Counted from the stretch's first letter, positions 40,486 to 55,400 are shown. The stretch is 64,000 nucleotides of DNA from Atrina japonica (GCA_030159075.1 BROG01000003.1:3145001-3209000), one strand, 5' to 3'. Translations and numbers: made by a program. Notes: generated by a model from the sequence alone, not told the origin.

Positions 40486-43400
40486 CCAAAAACACAAACA
40501 GATGTATTGATCAACTCAACATAACACTATCTGACAGATGTAGTTGTACTCAGGACCAAATTTCTGATAATGTCTTTAAAAAATGTGGTGACTACAAAAT
40601 ATATATCCATACCATAACTTGTGACAACTGGTTGATAACCGGTTTTCTTGAAGTAATTTGCCCCATTCATGAATCCAAAGTTAGTTCCACCATGAAACAT
40701 GTACAGATTAATAGATGCTCCTGTTTCCAAGAGTTGAGACAATGAGGTCTTCAGTTCTGCAGATGAAACAAGTGAAATATACAGATAGAACTCTAGCAGA
40801 TGAAACAAGTGAAATATATAGATAGAACTCTAGCAGATGAAACATGTGAAATATACAGATAGAACTCTAGCAGATGAAACATGTTAAATATACAGATAGA
40901 ACTCTAGCAGATGAAACAAGTGAAATATACAGATAGAACTCTAGCAGATGAAACAAGTGAAATATACAGATAGAACTCTAGCAGATGAAACATGTTAAAT
41001 ATACAGATAGAACTCTAGCAGATGAAACAAGTGAAATATACAGATAGAACTCTAGCAGATGAAACAAGTGAAATATACAGATAGAACTCTAGCAGATGAA
41101 ACATGTGAAATATACAGATAGAACTCTAGCAGATGAAACATGTGAAATATACAGATAGAACTCTAGCAGATGAAACAAGTGAAATATACAGATAGAACTC
41201 TAGCAGATGAAACATGTGAAAAATATACAGATAGAACTCTAGCAGATGAAACAAGTGAAATATACAGATAGAACTCTAGCAGATGAAACAAGTGAAATAT
41301 ACAGATAGAACTCTAGCAGATGAAACAAGTGAAATATACAGATAGAACTCTAGCAGATGAAACAAGTGAAATATACAGATAGAACTCTAGCAGATGAAAC
41401 ATGTTAAATATACAGATAGAACTCTAGCAGATGAAACAAGTGAAATATACAGATAGAACTCTAGCAGATGAAACAAATGAAATATACAATAGAACTCTAA
41501 ATATGAAACAGATAGAACTCTAGCAGATGAAACAAGTGAAATATACAGATAGAACTCTAGCAGATGAAACAAGTGAAATATACAGATAGAACTCTAGCAG
41601 ATGAAACATGTTAAATATAATGATAGAATTCTAGCAGCAACTCAAGGTGTATGAATGTGTGAAAATCAAGTACATTGGAACATTGTAATTAAGAACACCT
41701 AACTGATTGACTCAAAGTGGTCTGATTAGTGAGGTGGTCTCTTAAGTGAGGTTCTGTACTGATTAAATATTAAGGAATAGTCTGGGAATTCATGGTCTTA
41801 ATTATGAAGTGGTCTCCTAAGTGAGGTGCTCTTAAGGCAAAGTTCCACTGTATTTCAAAGATTTAATTAGATAGGATACAAAAATAAAAATGGAAAGAAT
41901 GTACATGTACAATGGAATGTCATTATCTCAAGATTACAAAATTTTGATTGACATATTTTTCTATCAATAGACCCTTTCACTTTAACTGCGGTCCTGTGAC
42001 TTTGAGTGGCAAAATGATACAGATACTTGCAAAAACATAGACCTTGTTATAGTAACTGACTGTTTCTTGACGTCATTTTCCAGGAATCTGTATCATTTTG
42101 CTTTTCAAAGTTACAGGACCGCAGAGTAATAATGAAAGGGTCTAAAAAATTTTGACATATCCGGAATTTCAACTCATTCGATATTGACATCTACCAGATT
42201 CCTCTGTATTTTGATTATTTACAGATGAAAGTTTCATTTTTATGGTAACTATCTCAATTCCACATAAACATGATAATCTGTCAGGATGTCAAGAAATTTC
42301 AAACACTACCCAGACAAAATATGATAATCTGCCGAGATGTCAGGAAACTTTAAACACTACCCAGACAAAATATGATGATCTGCCGGGATGTCAAGAAACT
42401 TCAAACACTACCCAGACAAAATATGATAATCTGCCGGGATGTCAAGAAATTTCAAACACTACCCAGACAAAATATGCATTATAATGGAATAATAAAAAAA
42501 AAAGCATATTATTTGGTTTTTCTACACTGTTTTCATATATAAAATGCTGTATTCCCAAGTATTTGCAAAAATGTGTAAACAAGTCATACTACACACCGTG
42601 AATGCAAACACCCAGATAAAAAAATGATGAAATTTGTTTTCTTATTTCATAAAAGATATGATGCAAACTATAGTAAATGTCATTAAAAATACAAAATAAG
42701 CCAAGACAAATGCTCAAGACCATCATTTTTGTCAATAAGACTTCATCAGCTGAGCTCAAATTTTAGATAAGTGTATATTTCTGATTTTCCAAAAGAAAAA
42801 GTGTTGTCATACAAGGCCAAACAATAAATCTAAATGTAATTCCTAAATCTGTCGTAGAGTACCCACTGTAAAGTGAATATCTTAGCTTTTGAGAAGTTTA
42901 GAATTTAAATGAAGGTATCTGAGAGAAACCTATCATTTGAAAAATGATAAACATAATGTATATCTATATCATTATATCCAATCTGAACAAGTACACATCT
43001 TACCATCTGAAGTAGGTCCAGGACTGGATTTCTCTCCCCAGTGATCGAACCATCCATCCCAATACTCCATGTTGATGAGAGGAAAATCTGGATCCAATCC
43101 TTTGATAAAGTCAAAGAGCTCCTTGCCACTGTTTTTATAATTTCCAAAATTAGCAGCTGGTAATGCCTCTATAAATATAAACAAGAAACTGCTGACAGCT
43201 GTATAATCCAATAGCAAAGCATTGTGATTCAATATCAAAGGTGAAGGTCAAGGTTTATAAAATAAAGGTCATAGTCAACTAATAATAATTTCTATCACCA
43301 TCAGAAGTTAATGTTGATAATCTAAAGTGTTTTCTCACAACAGTGTAAAATCAAATTGTTGACAGACAGACAGACAAACAGCAACAGACAGTGAGACAGA

Positions 43401-46400
43401 CAGACATATATACACAGATAAATAGATAAACATCAGACAGACAGACAGACAGTGAGACAGACAGACATATAAACACAGATAAATAGATAAACATCAGACA
43501 GACAGACAGACAGACAGACAGTGAGACAGACAGACATATATACACAGATAAATAGTCAGACAGACAGACAGACAGTGAGACAGACAGACATATATACACA
43601 GATAAATAGATAAACATCAGACAGACAGATAGACAGTGAGACAGACAGACATATATACATAGATAAATAGATAAACATCAGACAGACAGACAGTGAGACA
43701 GACAGTGAGACAGACAGACATATATACACAGATAAATAGATAAACATCAGACAGACAGACAGACAGTGAGACAGACAGACATATATACACAGATAAATAG
43801 ATAAACATCAGACAGACAGACAGTGAGACAGACAGTGAGACAGACAGACATATATACACAGATAAATAGATAAACATCAGACAGACAGACAAACAACGAC
43901 AGACAGTGAGACAGACAGACATATATACACAGATAGATGGTCAGACATACAGACAGACAGACAGACAGACATGCAGACAGACAGACAATCACAGACAGAC
44001 AGAGAAACATAAGGGCAGATAGATAGACTGACAAATAGACAGAGTCAGTCAGACAGACAGACAGACAGATAGATGAATAAATAGATAGACAGACAGACAG
44101 ATAGACTGACAGATAGACAGAGTCAGTCAGACAGACAGACAGACAGATATATAGATAGATGAATAAATAGAGAGACAGGCAGATAGCAGACTAACAGACA
44201 GACAGAGAGATAGACAGATAGATAGATAGATAGAAATTGTCAATTCATCAACCAGCATTTGCTTCACAATTCAGCCATAAATATATTTCTATTTAGAATT
44301 TCACAAAATTGTATTTTTTTTAAATTGTAAAACATATCTATTAACTGAAACAATATCATCAATGGTATGTTTTAAAACTGAATCCCCAATTAACTCATCA
44401 ACCCCTGAAAAACAATGGACTCCTCTGTAAATCAATGACTTAGACCAGTCCAAATGTGTCTTTAGGGGTGAATGGGTTTAAGATGGACCAAGGTTGAGTT
44501 AATTTTATATAGAAATTAAAAATAGCACATCAAATAATTTCTCACCATAGTAGAATGGACTAAACTCAATGCCATTGTCGCCACTATAATTAATCCCATC
44601 AGACGTAAACAGCATTTCCAATACTCCATTTTCCTCTAGCATCTGTGAGCCAAAATGTAAGATGGTTGAATATTGGATTTGCGATATTGATATGAAGTAA
44701 TTCAGATGTACAAAAATAGACATCTTTTCTACAAATTTAAATTCCAGCAAAATTAGAAATGCCCAAAATAAAAGCATTTTACTTAAAAAAGGTCAGATTA
44801 AAACAATGTCTTCTTATTGCAATTTTTAAGACAAAATAAAAAGATCTTTGAAAATATACATGAAGATACAAATTTACAAAAACTCTTATAATGGCATAAA
44901 TACAAGCATATTTTTAAGATAAACAAGCATTAGGAGAATATTGATGAATCAATAGATGTCTCCTGCCTGTGAAACCATTAAGTATTAAATGGTAAGCAAT
45001 TACAAAACTTTAATCCTAAAAAACAAAACAACCACCCAAAAAAATCATCAACAGTAATTTTTTGTTGCCAGACGAAATTAAAAACAGTAATTTTCAAATA
45101 TTGGCAAGGCCCAGCATAACCCCTGCTTTTTATTAGGGGAAGGGTTCCACCGATATGTCTATTCATTTTTAAAATAATATGGCTACTACATGTATTACCT
45201 TTTTAATCGACAACAAGTGGTTATTCTTATTACTGAAGGAGCCGAATTCATTTTCGACCTGAAATGCTATGATTGGTCCTCCTTTTGAATACTGTTTGTA
45301 CATGTAAAAAAAAAATTGCAAAATATTACACAAAGAAAAGAATATTAATTGATCACATAAGATTTATTGTCTACATTTGAATCTAAAATTGTTTTAAACA
45401 ATTATATTTCACTTTTTTACAGTCATGATTTACCAAAGTGATAGACAATAGAAATCCTGAAACAGTACAGGTATTCCTTTATTTCTACATGCAAACTTTG
45501 GTTATTTCTTATTACCAAGCCTTTATGTATATATAAGGGTATGTTTAGATAACAGATTAAATTCATGGGAACAGATCTACATCAGTGTTAAAATTGATTT
45601 GAGACAAACATTCTGAGAGTATTAATGAATTACTACACATCCCCTACCTCTGAAACCATTATCAAAGTAAATGGTGAACAATTAAAAACTTCATCTAGAA
45701 CCTTAACCTGATGGACTTGACAGTTAAAGTGTGTGTGTTAAGGTGGGTGTATTTAAGTCACTTAGCTACAAATATCACTATATTGCAAATGCCATGCGTA
45801 CTGGATATAAAAATGAAGGAGAATAATTCAAAGCTATTGGCTAATACATGTATTACAGCATTTGACTCAAAACCAGAAGGTCCTGGGTTCTAATCATGGC
45901 ACCGACATTAAGGTCATACCAGAGATTTTGTAGTGACCATTCCTTCACCAAACGTTCAGTACTAAATATGGAAAATTTGATACAAAATCATCGCACTTGT
46001 TATCACAGCTAATTCACTTGGCTACTATAATAGCATGTATTTTAGCCTGTCTATAAATATGTACATTTATCGCAGCAAACTTTCTAATCTTGTTACATGA
46101 GAATGAATTCCATATCAGAATCACAATTTAAACCAAGTCCGGTTTGCATCATTAGTTAGACTGACATGTTTCTTATTTTTACTGGTATATATATCACCGC
46201 TCACTCAGAGAAAAACAAGAATCTGTTAAAATATATGCAAGACATTAGGTTAGGTGCTAAGAGGTCCAGGGACTGGAAAAATTATGATGAACAGTTTCCT
46301 CTAAAAATGAGGGCAAACCTGACATCATCTTGGTCCAACATAGATACTGAATTGTGGGTGATGTACATGTCAGGACCTACATGTACATACAACACGTTTT

Positions 46401-49400
46401 CAAGTCAAGCACGTGTCTCACATGGTAACTCGCAAAAATCTAATGTTAATAAATGCTTTTCATTTAATTACCAAGGTGTATGCATGAAACCTCAGTGTCT
46501 ATACCTACACATGTGTATAAAGTGTGGCAACAATCACCCTATGCTGTACTGTCCCCTATCTATGCAGATTAATTCAATAGTAAATTAAGACATAGGGGGT
46601 CAAACTTTAAATACGCATAATAATGCATTTTTTCGTCCCTCATTTCAGAACCAGTATTCCACAGGAAAGATTTCCTCTAACGTTATCAGGCCCCAAAGAG
46701 GGCAGGGAAGTAGATTAATGGGCCCTTGGCACTTTGCCTCTCAAAGTTGGCAAAATAATTAAAAACTTGAATATGTACCCAAATAGGAAAGTAGCAGAGT
46801 ATTTAAAGGAAGGTTAAATGCATGGGTTTAAACTGCAGTATGAGGGACCAAGGATAAGGAAACATTCAGCTCATGAATATGAGAATGAGTTACATAAATA
46901 ATTTAGAAGGAACTGAAAGAGGAGAGAGTTTTAGGGCCATTTGAAATAGCCCCATTTCATAATACATGTATTCATATTTCACCAATTGGATTAATTCCCA
47001 AAGCCAACAGAGGTTGGAGAATGATAACACACCTCTCTTATCCATAGGGTCACAGCATAAATGCATTTATAGACCTCAAAGCATGTTCTGTGAGATACAT
47101 ATTATTTGATAGAGTAATTGAGATGATAAACAACCTAGACAAAGGTGTTCAACTAGAGAATTTGACCAAAAAAAAAAATGCATTCCCACTGTTTATGTTT
47201 ATCAGGGGACTTTGACCTTTTAGGATTTTGCTTTAGGGGTAGATATTACATTGATAAGTGTTTACTTATGGGATGTTCAATCTCATGTAGAATTTTTGAG
47301 AAGCTTTCTACCTTTCTGCAGTGGCTTGTAGAACACAAGTCTGGCATCATACACACTCTGGAACACTACCTTGACAACTTTATATTTGCAGATAGCACAG
47401 CAACAGATAATTGTAGCAAGCTTTACCCCTAAAGAGTCCTTCATGCCAAATAACAGCCTCCTACTACACATATTGAATGACTGATAGTGCTTTCCAACAC
47501 TTGCCCCAAAACTTTAACCTGGCAACACCTGACGCCGACGCCGGGGTGACTACATAAGCCCTCCCTATACTTCAAATAGGCAAGCTAAAAATTGTTGACA
47601 CAGAAAATATGATATTTTTGTTATTTTATTAAATTGGGGGACATTGTAAGTCCTGGTGACTGGTGGTGAATATATAGTTTGAGATAATATGTGTTACAAA
47701 TGTGTATGTAGGTGTTTGTGTGTGTAGGGGTGTGTGTGAGTGTGAAAAAGAGAGAGAATATTTTTCGTTTTCATTACCAAGTAGTTAAATAATCCTATAT
47801 ATAAAACATCTTTTAAGGGAACATCAGTCTTGAGGGCTAGCTAGGGCACATTTAAGCGGCAAATTGGTTGGTCTCAAATGACATTTTCCACTGTATATAA
47901 AACATTAAAATAACCAACCTGAAGACTGCCAATGTGACTCATAAGTGCCGCTAGGTATCTACCTGCTGCATCAAGGTAACCTTTGTAGTTGCTCCTCACT
48001 TTCATCTCTGGATCGGCTAAAAGCCAACTGCAATATTTACCCCGATAATATTAATTTCAACATGCATGGCGGTACTACATGTACTAACATGCACCATTAA
48101 CAGTTGACAAAATAACTACAGTAGAATCTGTCTGCTCCGTGTCTTGAGTATTCCAATATTCCCTTTTTAAATTCCAGGAGCCAGCTGGCTCAGTTGGTAG
48201 CATGCTTGACTCTTGATCATGAGTTCGAGTCCACCATTAAATTTTACTATTACTTGCATACAAATTTATATTGTAATTTGAATCTTGTGTAATTCGAGCC
48301 GGCCTGGCTCAGTAGGTAGCGTGCTCGATTCTGGATCGTAAGGTCGTGAGTTCGAATCCCGCTGGCGACAGGTTGGTTTCCTGTCTTTCGGATGAGACAG
48401 TAAAAAAAGGAGGTCCCGTGTCACAATAGGTGTCGCCATGTTAAAGAACCCCACTGCTCAATGGCCGTAAGTGCCGAGCATAGGTAAAAATTTGAAGCCC
48501 TTCACCGGCATTTGGTGACGTCTCCATATGAGTGAAATATTCTTGAGTGGGACGTTAAACAACAATAAACAAACAAGCAAATCTTGTGTAATTCAAATTC
48601 CGAACAGAAAACTTGTCCAGGTTCATTCAATCAGAGAGTCACATAATTACTTCATTGGATATAATGTATTTTGATCTACCGTTGATCATTTTCTCAAAAA
48701 CTTACATAAAATGTTTACAATGTAAATATACATGTACTCAAAGATATAACTGCTGCGCAAGTAAAATCTAATTTATTCCCATGGTGTCTCATGTTTCACC
48801 TGGTCATTTACAGATTGGTAGTGTATAGCTACACATGTATATTCATATACCAATATGCGACAGCTTGATGTTAAGATGATCAGGTGTCAAAATCATGTAC
48901 AATGTACATTATAGTGTGCTCAGCTAACATGCTTACAGTTTTTCTAAAAATAGATCATGCAATCAACCATCCTCAAAAAATGGCTGCTGAAAACAGTGTG
49001 ACCAAGCATTTTGTCCTGTATATCACTGGTTGTTGGCCGCTTTAGACAGGTGGCTTCTGGTTTAGGTATGTTTAAATAGTGAAATTGATTGGGGGAATAG
49101 AAACTACCTGTTGAAGATGAGTGGCTGCTGAAAACAGGTGAGTTTAAGGCAGGTCTAAATGTATTTCCATTGGTCTTACTCTGTATGGCTTACCTATCAA
49201 ATATTTCTGATAGTGTAATTCACATACATCTTTCATTTTCATTTCTCTGAAAGATACTATATGTGTATGAATTTTATCATATTTACATCTTATCGCAATA
49301 ATCGGTCATAAAGAAAGTTTTTATGAAAAAAAAACAGTAAACACACTATAAATTTTCAGCCCCTTGATCTTTATCAAGTGAAAGACAACAATAACTGTAT

Positions 49401-52400
49401 GTTACATGGCATCAGAGCTGAATAATAAACAGTTTCAGTGCAAATATTTATCAATTTTTCACAAGTTTTCTCTTGATGTAATTGATAAACTTTGATAAAC
49501 TTTACTCATGATGAAATTGATAAACATTTGCAATGAAACTGTTGTTGTTGTTGCACTGTTGTTAAATGTCCCACTCAAGAATCTTTCACTCATATGGAGA
49601 CGTCACCAATTGCCGGTGAAGGGCTTCAAATTTTGGCCTAGGCACTTACAGCCATTGAGTAGTGAGGATTCTTTAAATGTGTCAACAGCTACTGTAACAC
49701 GGGACCTCAATTTTTACTGTTTCATCCGAAGGACAGGAATCTGACCTGCCACCGGCTGGACTCGTACTCACGACCTCACAATCAAGAGTTGAGCTTGATA
49801 CAGAGTCAGGCTAGCTTGCAATGAAGCTGTTCATTATCCAGTTTTGATACCATGTAACTTATACAGATATTGTCGCCTTTCACTTCATAAAGGCAAAGGG
49901 GCCGGAAAATTTGTGTATTCAGAGTGTGTTTATTTATTTATTTTTTATTTTGGCATAACGATACTTCCCTTTTGAGAACATTGATTTTTATTGAAAGTGA
50001 TATATATTTGCATGTTGAAAGTCCAAAGCAGGTGAGTATCAGCTATAATACAGAGAGATTATTAAATGGATAAAACACCAACAGGGATTGGTCATTAATT
50101 ACCTTGGCAGTCCTCCAAATTCCCATTCAGAACAAATGAACGGTCCTGGTCTAACTATGACATATAGCCCGTGAGCTTGCGCAGTCTGTATAAATCCCCT
50201 GAAATATTAAGCTGCATTTAAGGAGGTGTTAAACAACTGACTCCCAAATTCAATTTTCTTCATTTCTTTTTCTATTAGTACTTCTTTTTAATCTCTATCA
50301 AAATGCAAAGTGTGAAAAATATTTATCCGCCAAATTCTGAGAAAAATTACTTCGGTATTTTTCTGGCACAACTAAAATTTTAAAAATAAATACGTAAATA
50401 CTGAATATGAATCAATTGATTAAATGTTAAAATTAGTCTTATGACATTTTAAATGAAAACAAAATCCTTAAAAGTGTCATTCTTTTAGATATGAGCTTCA
50501 TTACGATGATTATGCCTGTCATTCCGGTAAATAAATGTCATCATTGTAATTTACCATTTGTCAAATGCCTGACACAGCACCTTTAGGCTATCTTTTCCAT
50601 CATGACGTCACAATTATATAGCCCGTCAAACGTTTGTTTGATTATGACATCAACAATAAAATGATGTCAGAAAACATAATAAACTTGCGTCATTTTTAAG
50701 GAATCAGAATGCATTCCTAATGTCCTGTGTCATTCAGTTAATGTTTAATTCCTCCTTAAACTCTATATTGAAAATGTACACACAGGTTAGTAATCAAAAG
50801 GTTACAAAACTCACCTCACACCAACAGTTACATATTTTATATTTACATTTCACATTTACATGAGCATGGCCTTAAACAATCTTCTTAACCACAGCAGTGA
50901 AAATAAAACCAAATCCAAAACCTGGTCTTTATTGTAAAAACAGACTCTGAAGAATAGCATGTGCTAAGACAAATTTATAAGATGTATATACCATGTTAAG
51001 ATTACTAGATGTATGAGAAATAGAAGAAGTTAGACCTGACCTCAACCAATCCTCTCAAACAGACACTGAGGATTTGGCCACAGAATAAACCCCCCTACCC
51101 TTCAACTTCATAGACGTGAGCTAAAAATGTGAAAATCTAATGAATGTCAACAATACCAATGCTAACAACTGACGAAATTTGTCCAAAATGACTCAAGTAC
51201 ATGTACAATAGAACTTCGATGAGTCAAACTTCAATTAGTCGAATTTCTCGATGTTTTGAACTGTTCACAAAGTCTCGAATAATTTTGTTATTCAACACTA
51301 CTGATAAACTTTTTATAATATGAACTTTTATGAGTTGAATTTCTCGATGTTTCGAATAATCTTTTGGACTCATTTCTATAAAAACAACGAAAATTCCTAC
51401 ATATAATTTGAAGTCAAAATTTACATGTGTACGAAATCTCCCCATGATAATCTTCTCCTTTTCATAAATACTCAATGTTTTAATTTCATGAAAAGTAAGT
51501 TAAATTTAGCACTAATCATTAATTATAATGACCGTTTATGTCTTAAATGTGAAGCAGTCATATATACTTTATAGAACCTGTTAAACTAAAAATGTGTGAT
51601 TCACACAGTAACCATCCATGAGTCGAAGTTCCAATGTTTCGAACTTTTCTAGGTGATCCCTTGAACTTCGACTCATCGAAGTTCTACTGTATTTCATTTT
51701 GTACATGTATGTACATGTATGTACTTGAAAGAGGTTTCAGTTTGCATCAATGATCTGAGTTAAAAGTGAACAACTGGAAACAAGAACCCCACAGTAATCT
51801 GATGGCAAACATTAGACAGGAAAACTAAACAATGAGGAGAAAATTATGTCTTGTTTAAGGGATTGTATATATACGTGCATGGTTCTTATTTTCACCAGGT
51901 TACACAACACACACTATTTGTCCATAAATGACTTTTTTGGCCCAATCTATAAATTTTAATTTTTGGAAATGTGATATCAGTAAATAAACACCAATCAGTA
52001 AATCTTTATTTTTAGAAGATTATTATCAGCATATAAGAACCAATCAGTATATCTTTATTTTTAGAAGCGTGATATCAGCAAATGAGCAACAATTAGTTTA
52101 TCTTATATTATGTTTAAAAACAAGACATTTTTAACAATACCATGTCGCCAAGAGCTAAGTCATTCATGAAGATTTTAATATCAGATAATGCTCACCTGAT
52201 TTATATCTCATTTATATAAAGTAACATACATGTACCAAATTTTGACATTTGATGGAAAAAAAGAAGTTGCAAACATTCAAATTGACAAACAGACAAATTG
52301 ACAAACAGACAAATTGACAAACATACAAACCAAAAACAATATGCCCCTACACTCTCTTCAATCTAGGCGGTGTAACAACAGATATCACCATTATTATATT

Positions 52401-55400
52401 TCTGTAACATCAAATAGAGAGAGACTTGTATTACAGAAAACATCTAAATATGATACATCTATCTTTGTATTGAAGCGTGATAACAGAATACCAGCACAAG
52501 TCTGTATACAGGGTAACCTGTCCTGAAAGACGAGCTCTTTGGCCATTGAAATATGGTCTTTAAAGACAGGTGGTCTCTCACAAGAATGGTCTCTTAAGAC
52601 AGGTGGTCTCTCAAAAGAATGGTCTCTTAAGACAGGTGGTCTCTCACAAGAATGGTCTTTCAAGACAGATGGTCTCTCAAAAGAATGGTCTCTTAAGACA
52701 GGTGGTCTCTCACAAGAATGGTCTTTCAAGCCAGGTGGTCTCAAAAAGAGGTGGGTTGTATACTATAACTGCATGGTTTTGGAATGTGGTCTCTTAAGAC
52801 AGGTGATCTTTCATGAGAGTGGTCTTTCAAGACAGGTGGTCTCTCACAAGAATGGTCTTTCAAGACAGATGTTCTCTCAAAAGAATGGTCTCTTAAGACA
52901 GGTGGTCTCTCACAAGAATGGTCTTTCAAGACAGGTGGTCTCTCACAAGAATGGTCTTTCAAGCCAGGTGGTCTCAAAACGAGGTTTTATTTAAAGGGAT
53001 GTATACCATAACTGCATGGTTTTGGAATGTGGTCTCTTAAGACAGGTGGTCTTTCATGAGAGTGGTCTTTCAAGACAGGTGGTCTCTCACAAGAATGGTC
53101 TTTCAAGACAGGTGGTCTCTCACAACAATGGTCTCTCTCTCAAAAGAATGGTCTCTTAAGACAGGTGGTCTCTCACAAGAATGGTCTTTCAAGACAGGTG
53201 GTTTCTCACAAGAATGGTCTTTCAAGCCAGGTGGTCTCTCAAAAGAGGCTTTATTTAAAGGGTTGTATACTGTAACTGCATGGTTTTTGGAATATGGTCT
53301 CTTAAGACAGGTTTCACTGTATATTTTTATTAAAGGTGTAACGTCATCTCTTCAATCAAGGAGAGGTATAAAAACAGATATCACCGACTGGTATATCATA
53401 TTCTTGTCAGAAAGTGTAATATCCCATCAGACAAGCAACGATATAGATATCTTACTTTATGTTGAGAAGTCCATGTGCATCATAAAAAGTCATCTGTCCA
53501 GGTGATGGTTCATGCAGATTCCACGGAACATACCTGAGGATATATCAAGATACTGTAGAATCAGAAAATTTTGTGGGCTAAATTTTCATTGTTTTAAAAA
53601 TAAAACAGATTTGTTGACATCAAATTTCATTGAAATAAATAAATAAAAAAAAAAAAAAAAAAAAACATGTTTGTAGAGGAAACTGTTAGTATTAGTTGTA
53701 ATACATGTAAAATTTTGTCATGGTTTTAAGTTTGTTGATAAATGAAAACAACGAAAGAAACAAAATTAAAACCCATAGCCAAAATGTCTGAATCTACAGT
53801 GGATGTTTAAATATGGCAAAGGTCCACAACAATTGGGTTATTTTCTTATTATTCTTATCGTTATGATTTTATATTTTTAAGTGCATAAAATATGAAGTGG
53901 CACATCCAGGTCGGTCAAAACACCAAAACAATACCGTCCACAATCATACAATAGACATTAGACAACCTAAAATAGATGACGCTGTCTATTTTCAAAAAAT
54001 TAGAATGTACAAGTAAAACATTGCTTTGCTCAGATACACATAAATAGATTTATACATGTACATGTATGAATTACCAAATTGGCATTTATTTTCTAAGTTT
54101 TCTGTTTTTGTGTTCTTGTATACTGATTATTCATGATTATTTTAATTCTAGTACAGAAAAAAATTAAGGGGCTGATTATTTAATTCTGTTGTTCAATGTA
54201 CAGTTTCATTAATCATTGCTCATGTTTGTACAGTAATGTTTATACAGATTTTCTACTAGTCAACCGGACTAGCTGAAGCAGAACCTTGACTAGTCCACTG
54301 CTAAAGTTAGTAGTCTCCGACTGGTACCATTGTGACTAGAATGTACACAAAGATATCAGACAAGGAATTACAGCTGTCATTGATGAGAAATTCTATATCG
54401 ATATATAGATAAGTAAAAAGTATCGATATATCGATAAATTGAATAATTTGGTACTTCTACGAATGCATTCAAAATAAATAGATTCATTGTAATATTTAGT
54501 TGTTTTATTGTATATTTGACCATCTGAAGATGACAAAAGCAATCATTGCAAGGAAAACATCATTTATTTGAACAAATTGAACAATTAGAAAAAATATAAC
54601 ATACATCAATAACATGAAGTAAAACAAATGGAAAATTTCGGAAATTGTAAAAGAAAATACATCCTGTGAAATGCATAATGAAATGTATTGATACTTTAAA
54701 AGTGTATCAATTATTGTATCAAATCAATTTGTGTATCAATATATTGATATTGAGTCTATCAATGACAGCCCTACAAGGAATTGAGTTACAACAAAGATAT
54801 TGAACAGGGAATTAATTTATAACAAAGATAGTGGACACGGAATTGAGATACAACAAAGATATCGGACAGGGAATTGAGTTACAACAAAGAACGTGGGACA
54901 GGGAATTGAGTTACAACAAAGATATTGGATAGGGAATTGAGTTACAACAAAGATATGGGACAGGGAATTGAGTTACAACAAAGATATCAGACAGGGAATT
55001 GAATAACAACAAAGATATCAGACAGGGAAATGAATTATAATAAATAAATTGGACAGGGAAATAAATTATATCAAAGCTATCGAACAGGGAATTGAATTAC
55101 AACAAAGATATCTGACAGGGAATTGAGTTATAACAAATATATTGGACAGGGAAATGAATTATAACAAAGATATCTGATAGTAAACTGAATTACAACAAAG
55201 ATATCTGACAGCAAACTGAACTACAACAGATATCTGACAGTAAATTAAATTACAACGAAAGATATCTGAGAGTGAATTGAACTACAACAAAAGATATCTG
55301 ACAATAAATTAAATTACAAAAGATATCTGATAATAAATTCAATTTCAACAAGATATCTGACAGCAAACTGAACTACAACAGATATCTGACAATAAATTAA

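Noticed and set aside
43351..44034. Long minus-strand open frames rich in LSVCLSV and YICLSV
   Set aside because: They are the translation of the GACA/GATA microsatellite and have no other support.
48296..48370. Functional tRNA gene
   Set aside because: It has A and B boxes but continues into a SINE body with a target duplication; the acceptor stem does not pair well.
52394..53505. Overlapping open frames with [11 protein letters not shown] or [10 protein letters not shown] repeats
   Set aside because: Open on both strands because the ~30-bp MITE-derived minisatellite has a period near a multiple of three and few stops. No start, splice or homology support.
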